Made by a program: the position numbers and the translations under genes. Positions 1-8,066 of a DNA stretch of 64,000 nucleotides are shown here, one piece after another. This DNA comes from Variovorax sp. DXTD-1 (GTDB lineage Bacteria > Pseudomonadota > Gammaproteobacteria > Burkholderiales > Burkholderiaceae_C). Numbering within the stretch: the stretch's first letter is position 1; every line of letters starts with the position of its first letter. The DNA lies in assembly GCF_003984625.1 (NCBI RefSeq), contig NZ_RWKH01000002.1, positions 62,001 through 126,000 of the forward strand, written 5' to 3'. The notes beneath the pieces are model-generated. The model worked only from the letters and a program-made list of their open reading frames with translations, was not told the origin of the DNA and did not search any database.

Positions 1-97
1 CGTCGTCATTGGAGATCAGGCTGGCGAACGGGTGTGCACGCATCAGTTCCAGCGCAATGGCCGGATCCTTGGCGTTGAACTGCGGGGGCATGTACAT
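1..97 (-). CDS. PaiB-family FMN-binding regulator, N-terminal fragment
   Basis: Only the first 32 codons lie in the window. The reading frame starts MYMPPQFNAKDP and continues with an ELMRAHPFASLI stretch, the typical start of PaiB-like FMN-binding negative transcriptional regulators (split-barrel flavin proteins). The start ATG at 97 gives the family's usual first residues. It lies 45 bp downstream of the ankyrin remnant on the same strand. The rest is beyond the window edge, so function rests on the N-terminus alone. Confidence 0.6.
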   Translation of the reverse strand, partial: MYMPPQFNAKDPAIALELMRAHPFASLISNDD

Positions 98-142
98 GGG
101 ACGGTTTCCTCGTGGAGAGGCCCGATTGTCCCCGAGCCGCCC

Positions 143-295
143 TTATCTTGCGCGCTGTGCCTCCAGCAGCTTCACCATCGCGGCGTAGCCACGGACCTTG
201 GCACGCTGCAGCGGCGTGTTGCCCTGGCGGTCGGCGAGCTGCAGATTCGCGCCGGCATCGATCCGCGCCGAGAGCGTGCGCTGGTAGCGCATCAT
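143..295 (-). pseudogene. Ankyrin-repeat remnant (50 aa)
   Basis: A 50-residue ORF begins ATGATG inside the stop codon of the GlcG-like gene (TGATGATG overlap). It contains one recognisable ankyrin unit (DAGANLQLADRQGNTPLQRA) followed by the helical end of a repeat. Ankyrin proteins need several repeats to fold, so one repeat looks like the surviving C-terminus of a larger gene that lost its 5' part by deletion. The overlapping start suggests it may still be translated by coupling. It could instead be a functional micro-ankyrin peptide, but I think a remnant is more likely. Confidence 0.5.
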
Positions 296-798
296 CAACC
301 CAGCAGGCCCTTGACCTTGTCCAGCGCGGCATTGGCGCACTGCTCGTCCAGATGGCCGCCGGGCGCGCCGCCCACGCCTACGGCGCCGATCACTTCGTTG
401 CCCGACTTCACGGGCACGCCGCCGCCCAGCAGCAGCACGCCCGGCAGGTAGACCAGGTTGGCGCCGGCCGGGTTCTTCTGCGAGCCCTCCATCATGGCCT
501 GCGTTGCGTTCTTGGCCGATGCCGAGGTCCAGGCCTTGCGCTCGCTCGAAGCCAGCGTGTGCGGACCGGCGTTGTCGGCGCGCTGCACGGCACGCACGGT
601 GCCGGCGCGGTCGACCACGGTGGCTGCCACGTTGTAGCCATTGGCGGCGCAGGCAGCCACGGCTTCGGCCGCGATCTGGTTGGCCAGCGCGAGCGAGATG
701 TTCTTTTCAGTGCGCACCGCGGGCGCGGTGGTCTGGGCCTGTACGGCGGATGCGGCAAGCAGGATGGCGAGGCCGCCAAGGCAAAGGGTGGAACGCAT
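295..798 (-). CDS. Exported GlcG/HbpS-family heme-binding-like protein
   Basis: This 167-residue protein has a clear Sec signal peptide (residues 1-21, ending ASAVQA), so the mature protein is periplasmic. The rest matches the GlcG/HbpS (DUF336) fold: an early LALANQIAAEAVAAC helix, a VVDRAGTVRAV strand and the conserved glycine-rich LLGGGVPVKSGNEVIGAVGV segment near residues 122-141. Family members bind heme or small ligands and often sit near alcohol-oxidation or two-component genes. It lies downstream of the FixJ-type regulator on the same strand, after a strong palindrome at 901-933. Confidence 0.8.
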   Translation of the reverse strand: MRSTLCLGGLAILLAASAVQAQTTAPAVRTEKNISLALANQIAAEAVAACAANGYNVAATVVDRAGTVRAVQRADNAGPHTLASSERKAWTSASAKNATQAMMEGSQKNPAGANLVYLPGVLLLGGGVPVKSGNEVIGAVGVGGAPGGHLDEQCANAALDKVKGLLG

Positions 799-900
799 TT
801 TTCGATTTCTCCAGTGGATGCGGGTGGTTGCGCCGGCGCATTGCCGACGGCTGCGCCACTGTAGAAAACACCGGCCGCCGGGGCCATTCGTACGGCTACG

Positions 901-933
901 CCCGGCGCTCCGTAGAACTACGGAGCGGCCGGG
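901..933. promoter_or_regulatory. Long inverted repeat between the response regulator and the GlcG gene
   Basis: Perfect 9-bp arms GCTCCGTAG/CTACGGAGC separated by AA (907-926), extended outward by CCCGGC/GCCGGG with one unpaired base. It starts just after the regulator stop codon. No T-run follows in either direction, so a simple intrinsic terminator is unlikely. A DNA-binding site for the adjacent LuxR-type regulator, controlling the gene at 295-798, is a reasonable alternative. Confidence 0.45.
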
Positions 934-934
934 C

Positions 935-1573
935 TCAGGCGTCCCCGGCCACCAGCACGGCGTAGCGGCGAATCAGCTGTGCGAGCGAGTCGCAATCGAG
1001 CTTGGCAAACAGGTTGGCGCGGTGCGACTCGACCGTGCGGGGCGACAGTGCCAGCATGCGCGCGATCTCCTTGTTGGTCAGGCCCTGCACGATGAAGGCG
1101 AGCACCTCGCGCTCGCGTTCCGACAGCTGCGCGACCCGCTCGCGCGCGGCACTGTCGGCCTGCGCGCGTTCGCGCGAGCGCACGTGCTGGCGCACGGCGT
1201 GCTGCAGGGCTTCGAGCAATTGCTCGTCGTCCACCGGTTTCTCGAGAAACTCGGCCGCGCCGGCCTTGAAGGCGCGGCGGCACATTTCGACGGTGCCGTG
1301 CCCCGTGAGCATGATCACGGGCTGGTCGACGCCCTGCGCCACCAGCCGGTCGAGCACGGTGAGCCCGCTGATGCCGGGCATGCGCACGTCGAGCACGATG
1401 GCGCCGATGCTCGCGCGGTCGAAGTTGTCGATGAAGGCCTGCGGAGCGGCCCAGCCCTGCACCCGCAGGCCGACCGTGCCGATCAGGAGCGAGAGGCTGT
1501 CGCGCACCGCCTGGTCATCGTCGATGAGATGAATGAGTGGTGATAACGGTGAATGCGGGGCCGGGCTGTTCAT
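935..1573 (-). CDS. FixJ/NarL-type two-component response regulator
   Basis: Receiver domain at residues 13-125 with the acidic pocket D18-D20 (LIDDDQ), phospho-acceptor D62 in IVLDVRMPG, and the conserved LTGHG and EKP motifs. A LuxR-type helix-turn-helix follows at about 148-205 (LSEREREVLAFIVQGLTNKE and SPRTVESH). The protein is 212 residues, normal for the family. Its start overlaps the kinase stop by 4 bp (ATGA), so the two are translationally coupled. The order and domain type match TodT/StyR/FixJ-like systems that often control catabolic or respiratory genes. The target is unknown; the palindrome at 901-933 is a candidate. Confidence 0.9.
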   Translation of the reverse strand: MNSPAPHSPLSPLIHLIDDDQAVRDSLSLLIGTVGLRVQGWAAPQAFIDNFDRASIGAIVLDVRMPGISGLTVLDRLVAQGVDQPVIMLTGHGTVEMCRRAFKAGAAEFLEKPVDDEQLLEALQHAVRQHVRSRERAQADSAARERVAQLSEREREVLAFIVQGLTNKEIARMLALSPRTVESHRANLFAKLDCDSLAQLIRRYAVLVAGDA

Positions 1574-3081
1574 GCGGTGCGCTCCTTGGTCGAGGCCGCC
1601 ACCAGCGGCAGCAGCAGCGTGAAGCGCGCGCCGCGCGGCGTCGCATTGGCCGCGCTCAGGCTGCCGCCCATGCCGCTCGCCAGCGTTTCGCTGAGGCTCA
1701 GGCCAAGGCCCAAACCGCCTTCCCGCGTGCTGAAGAAGGGCTCGAAAAGACGCGGCATGGCTTCGGGCGAAATGCCGCGCCCGTTGTCGGTCACGGTCAG
1801 CACGCCCTCCTGGCCGTTGCGGCCGACCGAAACCGCAAGACGCCGCTCGGACACGGGCACCAGGTCGAGCGCCTGCAAGGCGTTCATCAGCAGGTTGTGC
1901 ACGATCTGCTCGAGCGCCACCGCCTCGGCCTGCACGCGCACTGGCGCCTGCGCCGTGGCGTCGAACTGGGCGGCAACGCCGCGTTGCGCGAACTCCGGCG
2001 CCAGCAGGTGCATGGCACTGCGCACCACCTCCTGCAGCACCAGCGGCTTGACGTCGCCACCGGCTTCAGGGCGCTCGATCACGCGGCGCAGCCGGCCGAC
2101 CACGCCGGCCGCGCGGCGCGCCTGCTCCACGGCCTGGCCCATGGCGTCTCGTGCCGCAGCAAGCTCGGGTGGATCGTCGTCCAGCAGCCGCCGCGCGGCC
2201 TGCGCGTTGGCCAGCACGGCCGTAAGCGGCTGGTTCAGCTCGTGCGCCAAGCCCGCGGAGAGTTCGCCCAGCGCGTTGAGCCGAGCCACCTGGCCGAGCC
2301 GCAGCAGCTCTTCGGCACGGCGGCGCGCAATGCGCTGGCGCTGGACGGTCCACAAGCCGGCCAGCAGCAACGCCACCGCCACGGCCCAGCCTGCAATGCC
2401 GCGCCATGGCAGTTCGGCCCAGCCAACTCTGCGCTCGGCCACAAGGTCGAAAGGCTGGCTTGGCGAAGCGAGGGGCTTGGTGAGGCCGAAGCGCCAGCCG
2501 CCAATGCCCCCTTCGGCCGCTTGCGCCGCATGCCCAGGTTGCAGAACAAACTGCTGCGCGCCGCGCTGCAGGCTCACGCGCACCGGACTTTGCTTGGGGT
2601 TCATCGGCCAGTCGCGCCACGGCACCGAGCCGGCCAGGTCGATTTCGAGCGAATAGCTCACGGGCGTGGCGCCGATCACGAGCTGGTATCGGCCTTGCGC
2701 AAGATCGACCGCGGCCAGCTCGGCACGCCGTTGGCTGCGCGACTGGGCTTCTGCTGCGGCCAAGGCGCCCGCATGCTTCTCGTCGGGCCAGGGTTCGTCC
2801 CCCGCACGCCTCTGCACGCGCAAGATCGACGGATAGACCGACGAGAGCCGCTGCTCCGGGCGGTCTGCGCCGCTGCCGGTTTCAAGCAGCGCCAGCGTGG
2901 CCAGCACCGCGTCGTACTGCACCATCTGCTGGCTCATGAGGCGGTGGGCAATGCGCACGTCGGCTTCGAACACCTGCTGCAGCTGTGCAAGCTCTGCGCG
3001 CGCGAGCCACACCGCGCCCACGGCCGTGAACACCAGCCATGCCAGCCACCAGCCAACCTGCCTACGCAACCACTGTTTCAT
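1570..3081 (-). CDS. Membrane sensor histidine kinase, DctB/FixL type
   Basis: A 503-residue kinase starting MKQWLRRQ. A first membrane helix (about residues 10-27) and a second (about 228-248) bracket a periplasmic sensing region of roughly 200 residues that I cannot assign to a named domain. The H-box ELSAGLAHELNQPL is at about residue 280, followed by an ATPase domain with N-box (LLMNALQAL), G1 (DNGRGI), F-box and G2 (GLGLGLSLSE). This H-box class is shared with DctB and FixL kinases. It is the partner of the regulator at 935-1573, overlapping by 4 bp. An in-frame upstream extension exists, but the chosen start places the membrane anchor at the N-terminus. Confidence 0.88.
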   Translation of the reverse strand: MKQWLRRQVGWWLAWLVFTAVGAVWLARAELAQLQQVFEADVRIAHRLMSQQMVQYDAVLATLALLETGSGADRPEQRLSSVYPSILRVQRRAGDEPWPDEKHAGALAAAEAQSRSQRRAELAAVDLAQGRYQLVIGATPVSYSLEIDLAGSVPWRDWPMNPKQSPVRVSLQRGAQQFVLQPGHAAQAAEGGIGGWRFGLTKPLASPSQPFDLVAERRVGWAELPWRGIAGWAVAVALLLAGLWTVQRQRIARRRAEELLRLGQVARLNALGELSAGLAHELNQPLTAVLANAQAARRLLDDDPPELAAARDAMGQAVEQARRAAGVVGRLRRVIERPEAGGDVKPLVLQEVVRSAMHLLAPEFAQRGVAAQFDATAQAPVRVQAEAVALEQIVHNLLMNALQALDLVPVSERRLAVSVGRNGQEGVLTVTDNGRGISPEAMPRLFEPFFSTREGGLGLGLSLSETLASGMGGSLSAANATPRGARFTLLLPLVAASTKERTA

Positions 3082-3143
3082 GGCGCGGATTGTGCCCGCC
3101 GCGGCAAGGCCGGCCGATGTTGGCCGAGAATGCGGCCCCAGAC

Positions 3144-4220
3144 ATGGCTGAAGTGCAGGACTCCCTTTTCCCCGATCTTCCGCGCCCACCCGAGGCGCCT
3201 CCAGCGGCGCTGCAAGAGCCCGAGGCCGAGCCGCCCCCGAAGAAAAAGCCGCGCGGCGGCACTGTGGCGGCGATGGCAGCCGACCCCGCACTCATCGAAT
3301 TGGCCGCGGCGCTTCCGCCGGCGCTTCGGCTCGGTACCTCTTCATGGAGCTATCCGGGCTGGGCCAACCTGGTGTGGGACGGCGAATACGCCGAATCGGT
3401 GCTCTCGAAGAACGGGCTCGCCGCGCTGGCGCAGCACCCGCTCTTTCGCACCGTGAGCCTGGACCGCAACTTCTACCGCGCGCTCACAGCAAGCCAGTAC
3501 GCGCGCTATGCGGCCATGGTGCCGGACGACTTTCGCTTTGTGGTGAAGGCGCCGAGCCTGGTGACCGACGCCACCGTGCGCGACGAGAGCGGCCGCGGCA
3601 CGCAGGTGAACCCGGTGTTCCTGAACAGCGAGATCGCCATCCAGGAATTCGTGCAGCCCGCGCTCGAGGGCCTCGGCCACCGCATCGGCGCGCTGGTGTT
3701 CCAGCTGAGCCCGATTCCTTCGCAACTGCTGGCCGACCAGCCCGCATTGCTCGCCCGCATCGGCGACATGCTGGAGGCCCTGCCCGGCTTGCAGCCGGCA
3801 GCGCCCGACGCCGTCATTGCCGTTGAAGTGCGCGACTCCCAACTGCTGTGCCCCGCGTTCGCCGACATGCTGCGCAGCACGGGCGCGACCTTCTGCATGG
3901 GCCTGCACGCCAAGATGCCGCCCATCGAAGACCAGTTGCCGATGCTGCGCGCGCTGTGGCCCGGGCCGCTGGTGTGCCGCTGGAACCTGCATCGCCGGCA
4001 CGGCCGCTTCGGCTATGAAGATGCGGAAAAGCTCTATGGGCCATTCGACAAGATCGTCGACCCCGATCCGGAAACGCGCGAAGCCCTGGCGCGTGTGATT
4101 GCGGGCACCACCGGCGCAGGCCAGCGCGCCTACGTCACGGTCAGCAACAACGCCGAGGGCTGCGCGCCGCTCACGATCGCCTCGCTCGCGCGGGACATCG
4201 TGAACCTGCCGAAACGCTAG
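3144..4220 (+). CDS. DUF72 (YecE-like) protein
   Basis: A 358-residue protein with the DUF72 barrel signature: RLGTSSWSYPGW near the start of the domain, a LDRNFYRAL segment, FRFVVKAPS, AVEVRDSQLL and a final YVTVSNNAEGCAPLT. The family resembles TIM-barrel endonucleases, but its biochemical role is not settled. The first 45 residues are proline/lysine-rich and look disordered. An alternative ATG at 3117 would add nine residues. It is divergent from the sensor kinase, with about 60 bp between starts. Confidence 0.8.
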   Translation: MAEVQDSLFPDLPRPPEAPPAALQEPEAEPPPKKKPRGGTVAAMAADPALIELAAALPPALRLGTSSWSYPGWANLVWDGEYAESVLSKNGLAALAQHPLFRTVSLDRNFYRALTASQYARYAAMVPDDFRFVVKAPSLVTDATVRDESGRGTQVNPVFLNSEIAIQEFVQPALEGLGHRIGALVFQLSPIPSQLLADQPALLARIGDMLEALPGLQPAAPDAVIAVEVRDSQLLCPAFADMLRSTGATFCMGLHAKMPPIEDQLPMLRALWPGPLVCRWNLHRRHGRFGYEDAEKLYGPFDKIVDPDPETREALARVIAGTTGAGQRAYVTVSNNAEGCAPLTIASLARDIVNLPKR

Positions 4221-4224
4221 ATGC

Positions 4225-4716
4225 TCAGCCTGCGTCGGGCTTGGCGGCTACCGTCATCTCCAGCTCGACGCTTGCATTCTTCGGCAGCGCATAAACGCCG
4301 ACGGCGGTGCGCACATGCACGCCGGCTTCGCCGAACACGCGGTGCAGCAGCTCTGAAGCCGCATCGGCCACCTCGCTCTGCTGGGTGAAATCGGCGGTGC
4401 ACTGCACGAAGACGCCGACGCGCAGCAGCTTGTCGATCTTGTCCAGAGAACCGAGCTCGCGCCGGAGCAGGCGCAGGCAGCGCAAGGCGCAGATCTGCGC
4501 GGCCTCCCGGGCCTTGTCGAGCGACACCTGGTCTCCCACGCGGCCGGTGACGACAACGGTGGTTCCCACGCGCGGCACCTGGCCGCTGGTGTAGAGCGTG
4601 TTTCCATCGCGCACGACAGGGATGTAGTTGCCGCCGGCAACAAGCTCGCCCTCGAAGCTGTGGCCCAGCTCGGCGGCAATTCGGTCGGCAATCTGGTCTC
4701 GGGTCTGCGCGGTCAT
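4225..4716 (-). CDS. RidA/YjgF/UK114-family protein
   Basis: A 163-residue member of the RidA fold, recognisable by LYTSGQVPR, the central cysteine- and leucine-rich helix and the C-terminal VRTAVGVYALPKNASVELEM motif with the conserved arginine and glutamate. RidA proteins hydrolyse reactive enamine/imine intermediates; this longer subgroup also occurs in aromatic catabolic operons. It is the last gene in line after the oxygenase ferredoxin (114-bp gap, same strand), so it may be co-transcribed with the hydroxylase. It is convergent with the DUF72 gene, whose stop lies 4 bp away. Confidence 0.82.
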   Translation of the reverse strand: MTAQTRDQIADRIAAELGHSFEGELVAGGNYIPVVRDGNTLYTSGQVPRVGTTVVVTGRVGDQVSLDKAREAAQICALRCLRLLRRELGSLDKIDKLLRVGVFVQCTADFTQQSEVADAASELLHRVFGEAGVHVRTAVGVYALPKNASVELEMTVAAKPDAG

Positions 4717-4830
4717 ATCGTGTCCATCAAACGGTGTTGATCAATGAAGCCTCATTGTCGCCATCCGCTCTCCGAGGAACAGATACAGATCGCGCCGACC
4801 GATGCGCAACAGATGATCTGGCTGTTGTTC

Positions 4831-5151
4831 TTACTGCTCGATGGCCAGATAGACCCGCCCGCCCTCGATCTTCACCGGATAGCTGCGCAGGTCTTCGGTG
4901 AGCGGCGCGCACATGGCCTTGCCGGTGCGCACGTCGAAGCGGCCCTGGTGCAACGGACATTCGATCTCGTGGCCTTCCAGAAAGCCGTCGCACAGCCGCG
5001 CATGGCCGTGGGTGCAAATGTTGTCTGTGGCGTGAATGCCGTCTTCGGTGCCGTACAGGGCAATGTCCCTGCCCTGCACCTCGATGCCCACGACGTCGTC
5101 GGCGGGAACCTCGTCGACCGACGCCGCGTCGATCCATGTCACTGTGGTCAT
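4831..5151 (-). CDS. nagAb: Rieske-type ferredoxin of the ring-hydroxylating oxygenase
   Basis: A 106-residue Rieske ferredoxin. The [2Fe-2S] ligands are C46/H48 (ICTHGHA) and C65/H68 (CPLHQGRFD), with a C-terminal [12 protein letters not shown] strand typical of naphthalene-type ferredoxins. It passes electrons from the reductase to the alpha subunit. The order reductase-alpha-beta-ferredoxin equals nagAa-nagG-nagH-nagAb of Ralstonia sp. U2. It starts 28 bp after the beta-subunit stop. The symbol is by homology and order, not activity. Confidence 0.82.
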   Translation of the reverse strand: MTTVTWIDAASVDEVPADDVVGIEVQGRDIALYGTEDGIHATDNICTHGHARLCDGFLEGHEIECPLHQGRFDVRTGKAMCAPLTEDLRSYPVKIEGGRVYLAIEQ

Positions 5152-5179
5152 AGGTGGATGCCTTCGAAAACTTGGGGGC

Positions 5180-5659
5180 TCAGATGGGATAGATGATCGA
5201 GTTGGGGATCATCTCGCTGTCGAACACGCAGAGGCGTGTCGCGAACTTCAGCCCTTCAGGGGTCGCGATCACCGTGTCGATGTAGCGGCCGACGTTGAAC
5301 ACCGTCGAGGCCTGGTCGAGCTTGGTGCGGAACACCGCGTAGTTGGCTTCGCTGTGAATCGTGCCGTCGGTGTCGACCTTGTGCACCAACGGCAGGCCGA
5401 CGACGTGGCGCTGGTAGTACGGGTCGTGAAACAGCGTTTCCTTGATGCCGTAGACCCGGTCTTCGAGCATGCCCCGGCTCTCGAAGGACAGCGTGGCAAG
5501 CGGCAGCCCGCGCTCATGGTTCTCGCGCGGCTGCAGCCTGTAGCTGCACTCGTCGATGAAGAACGCGGGCCACAAGTCCCACTGCCCCGAATCGACGGCA
5601 TGCGCATAGGCCGCGTAGAGGCGCGACAGTTCGAGGTAGGCGTTGGCGTCGAGGTTCAT
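5180..5659 (-). CDS. nagH: Salicylate 5-hydroxylase-like oxygenase, small (beta) subunit
   Basis: A 159-residue protein of the ring-hydroxylating dioxygenase beta family (cystatin/NTF2-like fold). It shows a long N-terminal helix ([18 protein letters not shown]), the [12 protein letters not shown] strand and a C-terminal [15 protein letters not shown] end. The beta subunit is structural in the alpha3beta3 hexamer. Its ATG overlaps the alpha-subunit stop by 4 bp, so the two are coupled and made in equal amounts. The assignment follows the NagG-like alpha partner. Confidence 0.83.
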   Translation of the reverse strand: MNLDANAYLELSRLYAAYAHAVDSGQWDLWPAFFIDECSYRLQPRENHERGLPLATLSFESRGMLEDRVYGIKETLFHDPYYQRHVVGLPLVHKVDTDGTIHSEANYAVFRTKLDQASTVFNVGRYIDTVIATPEGLKFATRLCVFDSEMIPNSIIYPI

Positions 5660-6915
5660 ACCGCCTCCATCACTTCGCGCCAGTAGCGGTACATGCCGCG
5701 GATCAGCGTCTCGGTGACCATGTGGTCGGTGTTCTCGACCTCGCGCCCGCCCAGTTCTGCGAGCGTGCGGTGATACGGCTTCTGCTCGAAGCCTTCCTGC
5801 GAAAACTCGATCACCTCGCCGTCGTCGGCCGAGACAAAGCCGGCCGGCCCGAACAGGTTGGCTTGGCGCAGGCGCCGCTGCGTCATCTCCTCGGTGTCGT
5901 CCTCAAAGCCGAAGTGCGTCCAGACGAAATCGAAAGCGTCGTGCCCCACGGGCTGGATGTGGCGCGTCGACACGCTGTTGACCTGCTGCTGCAGGATGAG
6001 GCTGGGAAACAGCGTCATCATCACCGCCGTGGGCCCGTTCCACCAGGGCTCGGGCACGATGTCCAGAAAGCGCGGGTCCTTGAGCTGCATGCTTTCCTTG
6101 AAGCTGGACACCTGCGTGACCTGTGCGGCCTTGCCCGCACTGCCGCGGGTGGAAATCATCGCGGCGTGGCGGCCGTGCGAATCCATCTTGAGCTCCGACT
6201 TGTTGTCCGCACGCCAGAGCCCGAAGGTGACGAACCATGTGTGCAAGAGGCCCGGGTGGTACGGGTCCTTGATGTTCTCCTGCATCAACTTCCAGTTGCC
6301 GGGAATGCGCTGGCGGTTGTAGCCAAGGATGGTGAGCTTGCGGCCGTCGAACAGGCGGTCGAAGTAGCCAAGGATGTCAGGGCCGAGAAAGTCCTCGAAA
6401 GACTCCACCTCATGGTCGAACGATGCGAACACCACGCCGCCGCGCGAGGCCACCTTGAGCTTGGTGAGGCCGTGTTCCTCGGTCTTGAAGTCTGCCGGCA
6501 TGCCGCCGTTGACCTTGCCGTCCTGCTTCACGCCGCGGCGGAACGGCACGCCTTGCAAGTCGCCCTTGAGCGTGTAGTTCCACTGGTGGTACGGGCAGAC
6601 GAATTCCTTCTTGTTGCCGTGGCGCTCGCGGCAGAACTGCATGCCGCGGTGGGCGCAGACGTTCTCGAACACATGAATGGCACCCGCTTCATCGCGCGAC
6701 ATGACGACGGAGCGCTCGCCGATGGCCGTGCGCTTGAAGTCGCCCGTATTCGGAATCTCGGCTTCCAGGCCCACGTAGCACCAGTGCTTTTCGTAGAAGA
6801 AGCGCTGCAGCTCCTTCTTGTGCAGCGCCTCGTCGGTGTAGGCCATGAAGGGAATGCGGCTGGTCTTTTCGCTTTCCCATCGCAGCTCGATCGGAAATAC
6901 ATCTTGCGTGCTCAT
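5656..6915 (-). CDS. nagG: Salicylate 5-hydroxylase-like oxygenase, large (alpha) subunit
   Basis: A 419-residue Rieske oxygenase. The Rieske cluster ligands are C87/H89 (CAHRG) and C107/H110 (CPYHQW). The mononuclear iron site shows the DPYHPGLLH motif with H220 and H225, and D217 in the bridging position. The sequence resembles NagG of Ralstonia sp. U2 (salicylate to gentisate) and, less specifically, anthranilate oxygenases of the AndAc group. The NagR-type regulator and gene order favour salicylate. The start at 6915 gives the normal length; the frame stays open upstream, but this would overlap the reductase gene. Anthranilate or another hydroxybenzoate remains possible. Confidence 0.82.
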   Translation of the reverse strand: MSTQDVFPIELRWESEKTSRIPFMAYTDEALHKKELQRFFYEKHWCYVGLEAEIPNTGDFKRTAIGERSVVMSRDEAGAIHVFENVCAHRGMQFCRERHGNKKEFVCPYHQWNYTLKGDLQGVPFRRGVKQDGKVNGGMPADFKTEEHGLTKLKVASRGGVVFASFDHEVESFEDFLGPDILGYFDRLFDGRKLTILGYNRQRIPGNWKLMQENIKDPYHPGLLHTWFVTFGLWRADNKSELKMDSHGRHAAMISTRGSAGKAAQVTQVSSFKESMQLKDPRFLDIVPEPWWNGPTAVMMTLFPSLILQQQVNSVSTRHIQPVGHDAFDFVWTHFGFEDDTEEMTQRRLRQANLFGPAGFVSADDGEVIEFSQEGFEQKPYHRTLAELGGREVENTDHMVTETLIRGMYRYWREVMEAV

Positions 6916-6949
6916 CGCGGGTCTCCTTTTCTTTTCCGTCTGTCTCTCT

Positions 6950-7939
6950 TCAGGTGCCTTGCAGGTAGAAGGCGTCGGCATGGGTCTGCTCGGGTGCGAG
7001 GCCACGCGCATGCACCAGCTGCGTCACGGCCTCGACCATGGGCGGCGAGCCGCAGAGGTAGGCGCGCCAGCCGTCGAGGCTGCCGGGCCAGTCGGCGCGT
7101 ATGGCATCGGTGATGAGGCCCTGGCGCCGGTTCTCGCTCACGGGGCCGGTAACGACCACCACATGCACCTTCAGTCCCGGATGCCGCGCTTGCAGTTCGG
7201 TGAGCTCGGCGAGCCCGTACACGTCGGCGTCGGAGCGCACGCCGAGGTAAAGGTGAATCGGTTGCATCAGGTCGGCCTCAATTGCGCCCCGAACAATGGA
7301 GAGAATCGGTGCAAGCCCCGTTCCACCGGCCGCGCACAGCATCGGCCCGCGGTGCTTTGTGCGCAGGTAGGCCGTGCCGAGCGGGCCGCCCACCCGCACC
7401 GAATCGCCCAGGCGCAGCTGTTCGAAGATGTGCGCGGTGACGCGCCCGCCCGGCACTTTGCGGATATGAAATTCAAGCTCCGCATCGCGGCTCAACCCGG
7501 CCATGGAATATGGCCGCGCCAGGTCGGGCGCGAACTGCAGCTGCGCGTACTGCCCCGGTGAAAACTCCAGCGGCTTGTTCGGCTTGAGCCGCAGGCGGCG
7601 GATGTCGTGCGTGAGCACGTCGATGCTGGTCACGGTTGCCTTGAGGATGCGCGCCGGATGCACCACCACCTCGTCAGGCTCCGGAATCTCGATGGTGCAG
7701 CTTTCGGTCAGCGTGCTTTGGCAGGCCAGCACGTAGCGCTCGCCCTGCCCGTCGGGCCGGATCGCGTCTTGCCCGGCGTCGAGCACTTGGCCCGACACCA
7801 CCTTGCAGCGGCAAGTGCCACAGCGCCCCGACATGCAGCTGTAAGACACCGGCACGTGGTGCTCGCGCAGCACTTCGAGCAGGTTCGCGCCGGGGCGGAC
7901 TTCGAGCGTGCGGGCAATGGGGTGAATGTGCAGGTCCAT
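6950..7939 (-). CDS. nagAa: Ferredoxin-NAD(P)+ reductase of the ring-hydroxylating oxygenase
   Basis: A 329-residue reductase with an N-terminal plant-type [2Fe-2S] domain (C35, C40, C43 and C72 in [10 protein letters not shown] and LACQS). An FAD domain follows (RPYSMAG) and then an NAD(P)H domain ([13 protein letters not shown] and [10 protein letters not shown]). The length and order match NagAa/NahAa. A second ATG at 7954 would add MEKPT; I prefer 7939 because a GGAAAAG stretch lies just upstream and the family start aligns there. It is the first gene of the oxygenase operon, 34 bp before the alpha subunit. Confidence 0.84.
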   Translation of the reverse strand: MDLHIHPIARTLEVRPGANLLEVLREHHVPVSYSCMSGRCGTCRCKVVSGQVLDAGQDAIRPDGQGERYVLACQSTLTESCTIEIPEPDEVVVHPARILKATVTSIDVLTHDIRRLRLKPNKPLEFSPGQYAQLQFAPDLARPYSMAGLSRDAELEFHIRKVPGGRVTAHIFEQLRLGDSVRVGGPLGTAYLRTKHRGPMLCAAGGTGLAPILSIVRGAIEADLMQPIHLYLGVRSDADVYGLAELTELQARHPGLKVHVVVVTGPVSENRRQGLITDAIRADWPGSLDGWRAYLCGSPPMVEAVTQLVHARGLAPEQTHADAFYLQGT

Positions 7940-8041
7940 CGTGGGCTTTTCCATGCGCCGGCTCAAGAGGCCGGCTTGTCTCTGGAGCGGATGATGCGCG
8001 GCGAATGCATATTGACCAATAGAATCCGGTGAATCGGCCAC

Positions 8042-8056
8042 ATCACCGCCATGAAT
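8042..8056 (-). promoter_or_regulatory. NahR/NagR-type binding box
   Basis: Read on the minus strand this is ATTCATGGCGGTGAT, which fits the NahR/NagR half-site pattern TTCA-N6-TGAT exactly. It lies between the divergent LysR regulator (start 8067) and the oxygenase operon (start 7939), about 100 bp upstream of the reductase, where an activator site would be expected. It also sits immediately before the regulator gene, allowing autoregulation. A short ATTG-AC-CAAT inverted repeat follows at 8011-8020. No convincing -35/-10 pair was found. Confidence 0.6.
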
Positions 8057-8066
8057 AAAGGTCCGT

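Noticed and set aside
1537-3456. 639-codon plus-strand ORF over the two-component genes
   Set aside because: Composition is arginine/histidine/alanine-rich without motifs; the opposite strand encodes a complete kinase and regulator.
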